This document shows positions 42,733 through 57,432 of a stretch of DNA of 64,000 nucleotides, in pieces; position 1 is the first letter of the stretch; each line of letters begins with the position of its first letter. Position numbers and translations under genes: made by a program. This stretch comes from Argentina anserina (Eukaryota; Streptophyta; Magnoliopsida; Rosales; Rosaceae), in contig NC_065876.1 of the NCBI RefSeq assembly GCF_933775445.1, forward strand, positions 19,034,001-19,098,000. Reading direction: 5' to 3'. The notes below the pieces were generated by a model. That model worked only from the letters and a program-made list of their open reading frames with translations, searched no databases and was not told the DNA's origin.

Positions 42733-45700
42733 AGAAACTCGCATCAGAAAGCGTTACAGAAAGATACTCAAACGAGAATTGAAAAGATACTCAAATTGCA
42801 AAAGTAAACATACTCAAACGATAGAAAGATACTCAGTTTGAAAGAAACACACGCCCAGACTGGAAACACTCTCAAATTCAATAGAAACTCGCATCAGAAA
42901 GCCGTTCAGAAAGATACTCAAACGAGAATTGAAATGATACTCAAAGTGCAATAGTAAACATACTCAAACGATAGAAAGATACTCAGTTTGAAAGAAACAC
43001 ACTCCCACACTGGAAACACTCTCAAATTCAATAGAAACTCGCATCAGAAAGCCTTACAGAAAGATACTCAAACGAGAATTGTAAAGATACTCAAATTGCA
43101 ATAGTAAACATACTCAAACGATAGAAAGATACTCAGTTTGAAAGAAACACACGCCCACACTGGAAACACTCTCAAATTCAAGAGAAACTCGCATCAGAAA
43201 AACGTTCAGAAAGATACTCAAACGAGAATTGAAAAGATACTCAAATTGCAATAGTACACATACTCAAACGATAGAAAGATACTCAGTTTGAAAGAAACAC
43301 ACGTCCACACTGGAAACACTCTCAAATTCAATAGAAACTCGAATCAGAAAGACTTACAGAAAGATACTGAAACGAGAATTGAAATGATACTCAAAGTGCA
43401 TTATTAAACATACTAAAACGAAAGAAAGATACTCAGTTTGAAAGAAACACACGCCCACACTGGAAACACTCTCAAATTCAATAGAAACTCGCATCAGAAA
43501 GCCTTACAGAAAGATACTCAAACGAGAATTGAAAAGATACTCAAATTGCAATAGTAAACATACTCAAACGATAGAAAGATACTCAGTTTGAAAGAAACAC
43601 ACGCCCACACTGGAAACACTCTCAAATTCAAGAGAAACTCGCATCAGAAAAACGTTCAGAAAGATACTCAAACGAGAATTGAAAAGATACTCAAATTGCA
43701 ATAGTAAACATACTCAAACGATAGAAAGATACTCAGTTTGAAAGAAACACACGCCCACACTGGAAACACTCTCAAATTCAAGAGAAACTCGCATCAGAAA
43801 GCGTTACAGAAAGATACTCAAACGAGAATTGAAAAGATACTCAAATTGCAAAAGTAAACATACTCAAACGATAGAAAGATACTCAGTTTGAAAGAAACAC
43901 ACGCCCAGACTGGAAACACTCTCAAATTCAATAGAAACTCGCATCAGAAAGCCGTTCAGAAAGATACTCAAACGAGAATTGAAATGATACTCAAAGTGCA
44001 ATAGTAAACATACTCAAACGATAGAAAGATACTCAGTTTGAAAGAAACACACTCCCACACTGGAAACACTCTCAAATTCAATAGAAACTCGCATCAGAAA
44101 GCCTTACAGAAAGATACTCAAACGAGAATTGTAAAGATACTCAAATTGCAATAGTAAACATACTCAAACGATAGAAACATACTCAGTTTGAAAGAAACAC
44201 ACGCCCACACTGGAAACACTCTCAAATTCAAGAGAAACTCGCATCAGAAAAACGTTCAGAAAGATACTCAAACGAGAATTGAAAAGATACTCAAATTGCA
44301 ATAGTACACATACTCAAACGATAGAAAGATACTCAGTTTGAAAGAAACACACGTCCACACTGGAAACACTCTCAAATTCAATAGAAACTCGAATCAGAAA
44401 GACTTACAGAAAGATACTGAAACGAGAATTGAAATGATACTCAAAGTGCATTATTAAACATACTAAAACGAAAGAAAGATACTCAGTTTGAAAGAAACAC
44501 ACGCCCACACTGGAAACACTCTCAAATTCAATAGAAACTCGCATCAGAAAGCCTTACAGAAAGATACTCAAACGAGAATTGAAAAGATACTCAAATTGCA
44601 ATAGTAAACATACTCAAACGATAGAAAGATACTCAGTTTGAAAGAAACACACGCCCACACTGGAAACACTCTCAAATTCAAGAGAAACTCGCATCAGAAA
44701 AACGTTCAGAAAGATACTCAAACGAGAATTGAAAAGATACTCAAATTGCAATAGTAAACATACTCAAACGATAGAAAGATACTCAGTTTGAAAGAAACAC
44801 ACGCCCACACTGGAAACACTCTCAAATTCAAGAGAAACTCGCATCAGAAAGCGTTACAGAAAGATACTCAAACGAGAATTGAAAAGATACTCAAATTGCA
44901 AAAGTAAACATACTCAAACGATAGAAAGATACTCAGTTTGAAAGAAACACACGCCCAGACTGGAAACACTCTCAAATTCAATAGAAACTCGCATCAGAAA
45001 GCCGTTCAGAAAGATACTCAAACGAGAATTGAAATGATACTCAAAGTGCAATAGTAAACATACTCAAACGATAGAAAGATACTCAGTTTGAAAGAAACAC
45101 ACTCCCACACTGGAAACACTCTCAAATTCAATAGAAACTCGCATCAGAAAGCCTTACAGAAAGATACTCAAACGAGAATTGTAAAGATACTCAAATTGCA
45201 ATAGTAAACATACTCAAACGATAGAAACATACTCAGTTTGAAAGAAACACACGCCCACACTGGAAACACTCTCAAATTCAAGAGAAACTCGCATCAGAAA
45301 AACGTTCAGAAAGATACTCAAACGAGAATTGAAAAGATACTCAAATTGCAATAGTACACATACTCAAACGATAGAAAGATACTCAGTTTGAAAGAAACAC
45401 ACGTCCACACTGGAAACACTCTCAAATTCAATAGAAACTCGAATCAGAAAGACTTACAGAAAGATACTGAAACGAGAATTGAAATGATACTCAAAGTGCA
45501 TTATTAAACATACTAAAACGAAAGAAAGATACTCAGTTTGAAAGAAACACACGCCCACACTGGAAACACTCTCAAATTCAATAGAAACTCGCATCAGAAA
45601 GCCTTACAAAAAGATACTCAAACGAGAATTGAAAAGATACTCAAATTGCAATAGTAAACATACTCAAACGATAGAAAGATACTCAGTTTGAAAGAAACAC

Positions 45701-45882
45701 ACGCCCACACTGGAAACACTCTCAAATTCAAGAGAAACTCGCATCAGAAAAACGTTCAGAAAGATACTCAAACGAGAATTGAAAAGATACTCAAATTGCA
45801 ATAGTAAACATACTCAAACGATAGAAAGATACTCAGTTTGAAAGAAACACACGCCCACACTGGAAACACTCTCAAATTCAAG
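42733..45882 (+). repeat. Seven-monomer unit in three tandem copies (1,050 bp each)
   Basis: Copies start at 42,733, 43,783 and 44,833. Each has the same ordered monomers: 'gcgttac' with 'cagactgg'; 'gccgttc' with 'cactccc'; 'ttgtaaag'; 'aaaacgttc' with 'agtacacat' (43,251, 44,301, 45,351); 'gaatcag' with 'actgaaac' and 'gcattatt'; then two more. The 'agtacacat' change is seen only here, so it spread with the triplication. Copies 2 and 3 have 'gaaacatac' where copy 1 has 'gaaagatac' (about 43,111), and copy 3 has a private 'ttacaaaaag' (45,601-45,612). Confidence 0.92.
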
Positions 45883-46182
45883 AGAAACACGCATCAGAAA
45901 GCCGTTCAGAAAGATACTCAAACGAGGATTGAAAAGTTACTCAAATTGCAATAGTAAACATACTCAAACGATAGAAAGATACTCAGTTTGAAAGAAACAC
46001 ACGCCCACACTGGAAACACTCTCAAATTCAAGAGAAACTCGCATCAGAAAAACGTTCAGAAAGATACTCAAACGAGAATTGAAAAGATACTCAAATTGCA
46101 ATAGTAAACATACTCAAACGATAGAAAGATACTCAGTTTGAAAGAAACACACGCCCACACTGGAAACACTCTCAAATTCAAT

Positions 46183-47682
46183 AGAAACTCGCATCAGAAA
46201 GCGTTACAGAAAGATACTCAAACGAGAATTGAAAAGATACTCAAATTGCAAAAGTAAACATACTCAAACGATAGAAAGATACTCAGTTTGAAAGAAACAC
46301 AGGCCCACACTGGAAACACTCTCAAATTCAATAGAAACTCGCATCAGAAAGCGTTATAGAAAGATACTCAAACGAGAATTGAAATGATACTCAAAGTGCA
46401 ATATTAAACATACTCAAACGAAAGAAAGATACTCAGTTTGAAAGAAACACACGCCCACACTGGAAACACTCTCAAATTCAATAGAAACTCGCATCAGAAA
46501 GCCTTACAGAAAGATACTCAAACGAGAATTGAAAAGATACTCAAATTGCAAAAGTAAACATACTCAAACGATAGAAAGATACTCAGTTTGAAAGAAACAC
46601 AGGCCCACACTGGAAACACTCTCAAATTCAATAGAAACTCGCATCAGAAAGCGTTACAGAAAGATACTCAAACGAGAATTGAAAAGATACTCAAATTGCA
46701 AAAGTAAACATACTCAAACGATAGAAAGATACTCAGTTTGAAAGAAACACAGGCCCACACTGGAAACACTCTCAAATTCAATAGAAACTCGAACCAGAAA
46801 GACTTACAGAAAAATACTCAAACGAGAATTGAAATGATACTCAAATTGCAAAAGTAAACATACTCAAACGATAGAAAGATACTCAGTTTGAAAGAAACAC
46901 ACGCCCAGACTGGAAACACTCTCAAATTCAAGAGAAACTCGCATCAGAAAGCCGTTCAGAAAGATACTCAAACGAAAATTGAAAAGATACTCAAATTGCA
47001 AAAGTAAACATACTCAAACGATAGAAAGATACTCAGTTTGAAAGAAACACACGCCCAGACTGGAAACACTCTCAAATTCAAGAGAAACTCGCATCAGAAA
47101 GCCGTTCAGAAAGATACTCAAACGAGAATTGAAATGATACTCAAATTGCAATAGTAAACATACTCAAACGATAGAAAGATACTCAGTTTGAAAGAAACAC
47201 AGGCCCACACTGGAAACACTCTCAAATTCAATAGAAACTCGCATCAGAAAGCGTTACAGAAAGATACTCAAACGAGAATTGAAAAGATACTCAAATTGCA
47301 AAAGTAAACATACTCAAACGATAGAAAGATACTCAGTTTGAAAGAAACACAGGCCCACACTGGAAACACTCTCAAATTCAATAGAAACTCGCATCAGAAA
47401 GCGTTATAGAAAGATACTCAAACGAGAATTGAAATGATACTCAAAGTGCAATATTAAACATACTCAAACGAAAGAAAGATACTCAGTTTGAAAGAAACAC
47501 ACGCCCACACTGGAAACACTCTCAAATTCAATAGAAACTCGCATCAGAAAGCCTTACAGAAAGATACTCAAACGAGAATTGAAAAGATACTCAAATTGCA
47601 AAAGTAAACATACTCAAACGATAGAAAGATACTCAGTTTGAAAGAAACACAGGCCCACACTGGAAACACTCTCAAATTCAAT
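46183..47682 (+). repeat. Partial seven-monomer repeat with chimeric monomers
   Basis: Monomers 46,183, 46,333 ('gcgttatag') and 46,483 recur at 47,233, 47,383 and 47,533, a 1,050-bp shift. Between them, monomers 46,933 and 47,083 mix variants normally found in different classes (for example 'gccgttc' with 'cgaaaattg' and 'gcaaaag' at 46,961-47,005, and 'atgatac' with 'caaattgcaatag' at 47,131-47,152). Exchange junctions are the likely cause. Confidence 0.65.
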
Positions 47683-49032
47683 AGAAACTCGCATCAGAAA
47701 AACGTTCAGAAAGATACTCAAACGAGAATTGAAAAGATACTCAAATTGCAATAGTAAACATACTCAAACGATAGAAAGATACTCAGTTTGAAAGAAACAC
47801 ACGCCCACACTGGAAACACTCTCAAATTCAAGAGAAACTCGCATGAGAAAGCCGTTCAGAAAGATACTCAAACGAGAATTGAAATGATACTCAAAGTGCA
47901 ATAGTAAACATACTCAAACGATAGAAAGATACTCAGTTTGAAAGAAACACATGCCCACACTGGAAACACTCTCAAATTCAATAGAAACTCGAACCAGAAA
48001 GACTTACAGAAAGATACTCAAACGAGAATTGAAAAGATACTCAAATTGCAAAAGTAAACATACTCAAACGATAGAAAGATACTCAGTTTGAAAGAAACAC
48101 ACGCCCACACTGGAAACACTCTCAAATTCAAGAGAAACTCGCATCAGAAAGCGTTACAGAAAGATACTCAAACGAGAATTGAAAAGATACTCAAATTGCA
48201 AAAGTAAACATACTCAAACGATAGAAAGATACTCAGTTTGAAAGAAACACACGCCCAGACTGGAAACACTCTCAAATTCAATAGAAACTCGCATCAGAAA
48301 GCCGTTCAGAAAGATACTCAAACGAGAATTGAAATGATACTCAAAGTGCAATAGTAAACATACTCAAACGATAGAAAGATACTCAGTTTGAAAGAAACAC
48401 ACTCCCACACTGGAAACACTCTCAAATTCAATAGAAACTCGCATCAGAAAGCCTTACAGAAAGATACTCAAACGAGAATTGTAAAGATACTCAAATTGCA
48501 ATAGTAAACATACTCAAACGATAGAAACATACTCAGTTTGAAAGAAACACACGCCCACACTGGAAACACTCTCAAATTCAAGAGAAACTCGCATCAGAAA
48601 AACGTTCAGAAAGATACTCAAACGAGAATTGAAAAGATACTCAAATTGCAATAGTAAACATACTCAAACGATAGAAAGATACTCAGTTTGAAAGAAACAC
48701 ACGTCCACACTGGAAACACTCTCAAATTCAATAGAAACTCGAATCAGAAAGACTTACAGAAAGATACTCAAACGAGAATTGAAATGATACTCAAAGTGCA
48801 TTATTAAACATACTAAAACGAAAGAAAGATACTCAGTTTGAAAGAAACACACGCCCACACTGGAAACACTCTCAAATTCAATAGAAACTCGCATCAGAAA
48901 GCCTTACAGAAAGATACTCAAACGAGAATTGAAAAGATACTCAAATTGCAATAGTAAACATACTCAAACGATAGAAAGATACTCAGTTTGAAAGAAACAC
49001 ACGCCCACACTGGAAACACTCTCAAATTCAAG

Positions 49033-52000
49033 AGAAACTCGCATCAGAAAAACGTTCAGAAAGATACTCAAACGAGAATTGAAAAGATACTCAAATTGCA
49101 ATAGTAAACATACTCAAACGATAGAAAGATACTCAGTTTGAAAGAAACACACGCCCACACTGGAAACACTCTCAAATTCAAGAGAAACACGCATCAGAAA
49201 GCCGTTCAGAAAGATACTCAAACGAGGATTGAAAAGTTACTCAAATTGCAATAGTAAACATACTCAAACGATAGAAAGATACTCAGTTTGAAAGAAACAC
49301 ACGCCCACACTGGAAACACTCTCAAATTCAAGAGAAACTCGCATCAGAAAAACGTTCAGAAAGATACTCAAACGAGAATTGAAAAGATACTCAAATTGCA
49401 ATAGTAAACATACTCAAACGATAGAAAGATATTCAGTTTGAAAGAAACACACGCACACACTGGAAACACTCTCAAATTCAAGAGAAACACGCATCAGAAA
49501 GCCGTTCAGAAAGATACTCAAACGAGGATTGAAAAGTTACTCAAATTGCAATAGTAAACATACTCAAACGATAGAAAGATACTCAGTTTGAAAGAAACAC
49601 ACGCCCACACTGGAAACACTCTCAAATTCAATAGAAACTCGCATCAGAAAGCGTTACAGAAAGATACTCAAACGAGAATTGAAAAGATACTCAAATTGCA
49701 AAAGTAAACATACTCAAACGATAGAAAGATACTCAGTTTGAAAGAAACACAGGCCCACACTGGAAACACTCTCAAATTCAATAGAAACTCGCATCAGAAA
49801 GCGTTACAGAAAGATTCTCAAACGAGAATTGAAAAGATACTCAAATTGCAAAAGTAAACATACTCAAACGATAGAAAGATACTCAGTTTGAAAGAAACAC
49901 ACGCCCAGACTGGAAACACTCTCAAATTCAAGAGAAACTCGCATCAGAAAGCCGTTCAGAAAGATACTCAAACGAGAATTGAAATGATACTCAAAGTGCA
50001 ATAGTAAACATACTCAAACGATAGAAAGATACTCAGTTTGAAAGAAACACACGCCCACACTGGAAACACTCTCAAATTCAATAGAAACTCGCATCAGAAA
50101 GCCTTACAGAAAGATACTCAAACGAGAATTGAAAAGATACTCAAATTGCAATAGTAAAAAAACTCAAACGATAGAAAGATACTCAGTTTGAAAGAAACAC
50201 ACTCCCACACTGGAAACACTCTCAAATTCAATAGAAACTCGCATCAGAAAGCCGTTCAGAAAGATACTCAAACGAGGATTGAAAAGTTACTCAAATTGCA
50301 ATAGTAAACATACTCAAACGATAGAAAGATACTCAGTTTGAAAGAAACACAGGCCCACACTGGAAACACTCTCAAATTCAATAGAAACTCGCATCAGAAA
50401 TCGTTACAGAAAGATACTCAAACGAGAATTGAAAAGATACTCAAATTGCAAAAGTAAACATACTCAAACGATAGAAAGATACTCAGTTTGAAAGAAACAC
50501 AGGCCCACACTGGAAACACTCTCAAATTCAATAGAAACTCGAACCAGAAAGACTTACAGAAAGATACTCAAACGAGAATTGAAAAGATACTCAAATTGCA
50601 ATAGTAAACATACTCAAACGATAGAAAGATACTCAGTTTGAAAGAAACACACGCCCACACTGGAAACACTCTCAAATTCAAGAGAAACTCGCATCAGAAA
50701 AACGTTCAGAAAGATACTCAAACGAGAATTGAAAAGATACTCAAATTGCAATAGTAAACATACTCAAACGATAGAAAGATACTCAGTTTGAAAGAAACAC
50801 ACGCCCACACTGGAAACACTCTCAAATTCAAGAGAAACACGCATCAGAAAGCCGTTCAGAAAGATACTCAAACGAGGATTGAAAAGTTACTCAAATTGCA
50901 ATAGTAAACATACTCAAACGATAGAAAGATACTCAGTTTGAAAGAAACACACGCCCACACTGGAAACACTCTCAAATTCAAGAGAAACTCGCATCAGAAA
51001 AACGTTCAGAAAGATACTCAAACGAGAATTGAAAAGATACTCAAATTGCAATAGTAAACATACTCAAACGATAGAAAGATATTCAGTTTGAAAGAAACAC
51101 ACGCACACACTGGAAACACTCTCAAATTCAAGAGAAACACGCATCAGAAAGCCGTTCAGAAAGATACTCAAACGAGGATTGAAAAGTTACTCAAATTGCA
51201 ATAGTAAACATACTCAAACGATAGAAAGATACTCAGTTTGAAAGAAACACACGCCCACACTGGAAACACTCTCAAATTCAATAGAAACTCGCATCAGAAA
51301 GCGTTACAGAAAGATACTCAAACGAGAATTGAAAAGATACTCAAATTGCAAAAGTAAACATACTCAAACGATAGAAAGATACTCAGTTTGAAAGAAACAC
51401 AGGCCCACACTGGAAACACTCTCAAATTCAATAGAAACTCGCATCAGAAAGCGTTACAGAAAGATACTCAAACGAGAATTGAAAAGATACTCAAATTGCA
51501 AAAGTAAACATACTCAAACGATAGAAAGATACTCAGTTTGAAAGAAACACACGCCCAGACTGGAAACACTCTCAAATTCAAGAGAAACTCGCATCAGAAA
51601 GCCGTTCAGAAAGATACTCAAACGAGAATTGAAATGATACTCAAAGTGCAATAGTAAACATACTCAAACGATAGAAAGATACTCAGTTTGAAAGAAACAC
51701 ACGCCCACACTGGAAACACTCTCAAATTCAATAGAAACTCGCATCAGAAAGCCTTACAGAAAGATACTCAAACGAGAATTGAAAAGATACTCAAATTGCA
51801 ATAGTAAAAATACTCAAACGATAGAAAGATACTCAGTTTGAAAGAAACACACTCCCACACTGGAAACACTCTCAAATTCAATAGAAACTCGCATCAGAAA
51901 GCCGTTCAGAAAGATACTCAAACGAGGATTGAAAAGTTACTCAAATTGCAATAGTAAACATACTCAAACGATAGAAAGATACTCAGTTTGAAAGAAACAC

Positions 52001-52332
52001 AGGCCCACACTGGAAACACTCTCAAATTCAATAGAAACTCGCATCAGAAATCGTTACAGAAAGATACTCAAACGAGAATTGAAAAGATACTCAAATTGCA
52101 AAAGTAAACATACTCAAACGATAGAAAGATACTCAGTTTGAAAGAAACACAGGCCCACACTGGAAACACTCTCAAATTCAATAGAAACTCGAACCAGAAA
52201 GACTTACAGAAAAATACTCAAACGAGAATTGAAATGATACTCAAATTGCAAAAGTAAACATACTCAAACGATAGAAAGATACTCAGTTTGAAAGAAACAC
52301 ACGCCCAGACTGGAAACACTCTCAAATTCAAG
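49033..52332 (+). repeat. 11-monomer tandem duplication inside HOR copy 1
   Basis: 49,033-50,682 and 50,683-52,332 align at 1,650 bp; 'atattcag' falls at 49,429 and 51,079. The junction lies in monomer 50,533, which begins as the 'gaaccag' and 'gacttac' class but ends as a 'gaaaagatac' and 'caatag' monomer like 48,883. The matching monomer 52,183 keeps the usual 'aaaatac', 'atgatac' and 'caaaag' features. Confidence 0.88.
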
Positions 52333-55300
52333 AGAAACTCGCATCAGAAAGCCGTTCAGAAAGATACTCAAACGAGAATTGAAATGATACTCAAAGTGCA
52401 ATAGTAAACATACTCAAACGATAGAAAGATACTCAGTTTGAAAGAAACACACGCCCACACTGGAAACACTCTCAAATTCAATAGAAACTCGCATCAGAAA
52501 GCGTTACAGAAAGATACTCAAACGAGAATTGAAAAGATACTCAAATTGCAAAAGTAAACATACTCAAACGATAGAAAGATACTCAGTTTGAAAGAAACAC
52601 ACGCCCACACTGGAAACACTCTCAAATTCAAGAGAAACTCGCATCAGAAAGCGTTACAGAAAGATACTCAAACGAGAATTGAAAAGATACTCAAATTGCA
52701 AAAGTAAACATACTCAAACGATAGAAAGATACTCAGTTTGAAAGAAACACACGCCCAGACTGGAAACACTCTCAAATTCAATAGAAACTCGCATCAGAAA
52801 GCCGTTCAGAAAGATACTCAAACGAGAATTGAAATGATACTCAAAGTGCAATAGTAAACATACTCAAACGATAGAAAGATACTCAGTTTGAAAGAAACAC
52901 ACTCCCACACTGGAAACACTCTCAAATTCAATAGAAACTCGCATCAGAAAGCCTTACAGAAAGATACTCAAACGAGAATTGTAAAGATACTCAAATTGCA
53001 ATAGTAAACATACTCAAACGATAGAAACATACTCAGTTTGAAAGAAACACACGCCCACACTGGAAACACTCTCAAATTCAAGAGAAACTCGCATCAGAAA
53101 AACGTTCAGAAAGATACTCAAACGAGAATTGAAAAGATACTCAAATTGCAATAGTAAACATACTCAAACGATAGAAAGATACTCAGTTTGAAAGAAACAC
53201 ACGTCCACACTGGAAACACTCTCAAATTCAATAGAAACTCGAATCAGAAAGACTTACAGAAAGATACTCAAACGAGAATTGAAATGATACTCAAAGTGCA
53301 TTATTAAACATACTAAAACGAAAGAAAGATACTCAGTTTGAAAGAAACACACGCCCACACTGGAAACACTCTCAAATTCAATAGAAACTCGCATCAGAAA
53401 GCCTTACAGAAAGATACTCAAACGAGAATTGAAAAGATACTCAAATTGCAATAGTAAACATACTCAAACGATAGAAAGATACTCAGTTTGAAAGAAACAC
53501 ACGCCCACACTGGAAACACTCTCAAATTCAAGAGAAACTCGCATCAGAAAAACGTTCAGAAAGATACTCAAACGAGAATTGAAAAGATACTCAAATTGCA
53601 ATAGTAAACATACTCAAACGATAGAAAGATACTCAGTTTGAAAGAAACACACGCCCACACTGGAAACACTCTCAAATTCAAGAGAAACACGCATCAGAAA
53701 GCCGTTCAGAAAGATACTCAAACGAGGATTGAAAAGTTACTCAAATTGCAATAGTAAACATACTCAAACGATAGAAAGATACTCAGTTTGAAAGAAACAC
53801 ACGCCCACACTGGAAACACTCTCAAATTCAAGAGAAACTCGCATCAGAAAAACGTTCAGAAAGATACTCAAACGAGAATTGAAAAGATACTCAAATTGCA
53901 ATAGTAAACATACTCAAACGATAGAAAGATATTCAGTTTGAAAGAAACACACGCACACACTGGAAACACTCTCAAATTCAAGAGAAACACGCATCAGAAA
54001 GCCGTTCAGAAAGATACTCAAACGAGGATTGAAAAGTTACTCAAATTGCAATAGTAAACATACTCAAACGATAGAAAGATACTCAGTTTGAAAGAAACAC
54101 ACGCCCACACTGGAAACACTCTCAAATTCAAAAGAAACTCGCATCAGAAAGCGTTACAGAAAGATACTCAAACGAGAATTGAAAAGATACTCAAATTGCA
54201 AAAGTAAACATACTCAAACGATAGAAAGATACTCAGTTTGAAAGAAACACAGGCCCACACTGGAAACACTCTCAAATTCAATAGAAACTCGCATCAGAAA
54301 GCGTTACAGAAAGATACTCAAACGAGAATTGAAAAGATACTCAAATTGCAAAAGTAAACATACTCAAACGATAGAAAGATACTCAGTTTGAAAGAAACAC
54401 ACGCCCAGACTGGAAACACTCTCAAATTCAAGAGAAACTCGCATCAGAAAGCCGTTCAGAAAGATACTCAAACGAGAATTGAAATGATACTCAAAGTGCA
54501 ATAGTAAACATACTCAAACGATAGAAAGATACTCAGTTTGAAAGAAACACACGCCCACACTGGAAACACTCTCAAATTCAATAGAAACTCGCATCAGAAA
54601 GCCTTACAGAAAGATACTCAAACGAGAATTGAAAAGATACTCAAATTGCAATAGTAAAAATACTCAAACGATAGAAAGATACTCAGTTTGAAAGAAACAC
54701 ACTCCCACACTGGAAACACTCTCAAATTCAATAGAAACTCGCATCAGAAAGCCGTTCAGAAAGATACTCAAACGAGGATTGAAAAGTTACTCAAATTGCA
54801 ATAGTAAACATACTCAAACGATAGAAAGATACTCAGTTTGAAAGAAACACAGGCCCACACTGGAAACACTCTCAAATTCAATAGAAACTCGCATCAGAAA
54901 TCGTTACAGAAAGATACTCAAACGAGAATTGAAAAGATACTCAAATTGCAAAAGTAAACATACTCAAACGATAGAAAGATACTCAGTTTGAAAGAAACAC
55001 AGGCCCACACTGGAAACACTCTCAAATTCAATAGAAACTCGAACCAGAAAGACTTACAGAAAAATACTCAAACGAGAATTGAAATGATACTCAAATTGCA
55101 AAAGTAAACATACTCAAACGATAGAAAGATACTCAGTTTGAAAGAAACACACGCCCAGACTGGAAACACTCTCAAATTCAAGAGAAACTCGCATCAGAAA
55201 GCCGTTCAGAAAGATACTCAAACGAGAATTGAAATGATACTCAAAGTGCAATAGTAAACATACTCAAACGATAGAAAGATACTCAGTTTGAAAGAAACAC

Positions 55301-57432
55301 ACGCCCACACTGGAAACACTCTCAAATTCAATAGAAACTCGCATCAGAAAGCGTTACAGAAAGATACTCAAACGAGAATTGAAAAGATACTCAAATTGCA
55401 AAAGTAAACATACTCAAACGATAGAAAGATACTCAGTTTGAAAGAAACACACGCCCACACTGGAAACACTCTCAAATTCAAGAGAAACTCGCATCAGAAA
55501 GCGTTACAGAAAGATACTCAAACGAGAATTGAAAAGATACTCAAATTGCAAAAGTAAACATACTCAAACGATAGAAAGATACTCAGTTTGAAAGAAACAC
55601 ACGCCCAGACTGGAAACACTCTCAAATTCAATAGAAACTCGCATCAGAAAGCCGTTCAGAAAGATACTCAAACGAGAATTGAAATGATACTCAAAGTGCA
55701 ATAGTAAACATACTCAAACGATAGAAAGATACTCAGTTTGAAAGAAACACACTCCCACACTGGAAACACTCTCAAATTCAATAGAAACTCGCATCAGAAA
55801 GCCTTACAGAAAGATACTCAAACGAGAATTGTAAAGATACTCAAATTGCAATAGTAAACATACTCAAACGATAGAAACATACTCAGTTTGAAAGAAACAC
55901 ACGCCCACACTGGAAACACTCTCAAATTCAAGAGAAACTCGCATCAGAAAAACGTTCAGAAAGATACTCAAACGAGAATTGAAAAGATACTCAAATTGCA
56001 ATAGTAAACATACTCAAACGATAGAAAGATACTCAGTTTGAAAGAAACACACGTCCACACTGGAAACACTCTCAAATTCAATAGAAACTCGAATCAGAAA
56101 GACTTACAGAAAGATACTCAAACGAGAATTGAAATGATACTCAAAGTGCATTATTAAACATACTAAAACGAAAGAAAGATACTCAGTTTGAAAGAAACAC
56201 ACGCCCACACTGGAAACACTCTCAAATTCAATAGAAACTCGCATCAGAAAGCCTTACAGAAAGATACTCAAACGAGAATTGAAAAGATACTCAAATTGCA
56301 ATAGTAAACATACTCAAACGATAGAAAGATACTCAGTTTGAAAGAAACACACGCCCACACTGGAAACACTCTCAAATTCAAGAGAAACTCGCATCAGAAA
56401 AACGTTCAGAAAGATACTCAAACGAGAATTGAAAAGATACTCAAATTGCAATAGTAAACATACTCAAACGATAGAAAGATACTCAGTTTGAAAGAAACAC
56501 ACGCCCACACTGGAAACACTCTCAAATTCAAGAGAAACACGCATCAGAAAGCCGTTCAGAAAGATACTCAAACGAGGATTGAAAAGTTACTCAAATTGCA
56601 ATAGTAAACATACTCAAACGATAGAAAGATACTCAGTTTGAAAGAAACACACGCCCACACTGGAAACACTCTCAAATTCAAGAGAAACTCGCATCAGAAA
56701 AACGTTCAGAAAGATACTCAAACGAGAATTGAAAAGATACTCAAATTGCAATAGTAAACATACTCAAACGATAGAAAGATATTCAGTTTGAAAGAAACAC
56801 ACGCACACACTGGAAACACTCTCAAATTCAAGAGAAACACGCATCAGAAAGCCGTTCAGAAAGATACTCAAACGAGGATTGAAAAGTTACTCAAATTGCA
56901 ATAGTAAACATACTCAAACGATAGAAAGATACTCAGTTTGAAAGAAACACACGCCCACACTGGAAACACTCTCAAATTCAAAAGAAACTCGCATCAGAAA
57001 GCGTTACAGAAAGATACTCAAACGAGAATTGAAAAGATACTCAAATTGCAAAAGTAAACATACTCAAACGATAGAAAGATACTCAGTTTGAAAGAAACAC
57101 AGGCCCACACTGGAAACACTCTCAAATTCAATAGAAACTCGCATCAGAAAGCGTTACAGAAAGATACTCAAACGAGAATTGAAAAGATACTCAAATTGCA
57201 AAAGTAAACATACTCAAACGATAGAAAGATACTCAGTTTGAAAGAAACACACGCCCAGACTGGAAACACTCTCAAATTCAAGAGAAACTCGCATCAGAAA
57301 GCCGTTCAGAAAGATACTCAAACGAGAATTGAAATGATACTCAAAGTGCAATAGTAAACATACTCAAACGATAGAAAGATACTCAGTTTGAAAGAAACAC
57401 ACGCCCACACTGGAAACACTCTCAAATTCAAT

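Larger units (their letters stand above)
27889..48432 (+). repeat. Long-period HOR domain, marker spacing of 26-35 monomers
   Basis: The 'ttgtaaag' monomer starts at 25,639, 30,887, 34,785, 38,983, 43,033, 44,083, 45,133 and 48,433, giving steps of 5,248, 3,898, 4,198, 4,050, 1,050, 1,050 and 3,300 bp, all whole monomers apart from the known 2-bp deletions. The 'gcgttatag' monomer (26,839, 32,087, 35,985, 40,183, 46,333, 47,383) gives the same first steps (5,248, 3,898, 4,198). The 'ttgaagag' plus 'tcgcttcag' monomer recurs near 32,985, 36,883 and 41,233. Thus the region repeats the same ordered set of monomers with gains and losses of small blocks in each cycle. Confidence 0.82.
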
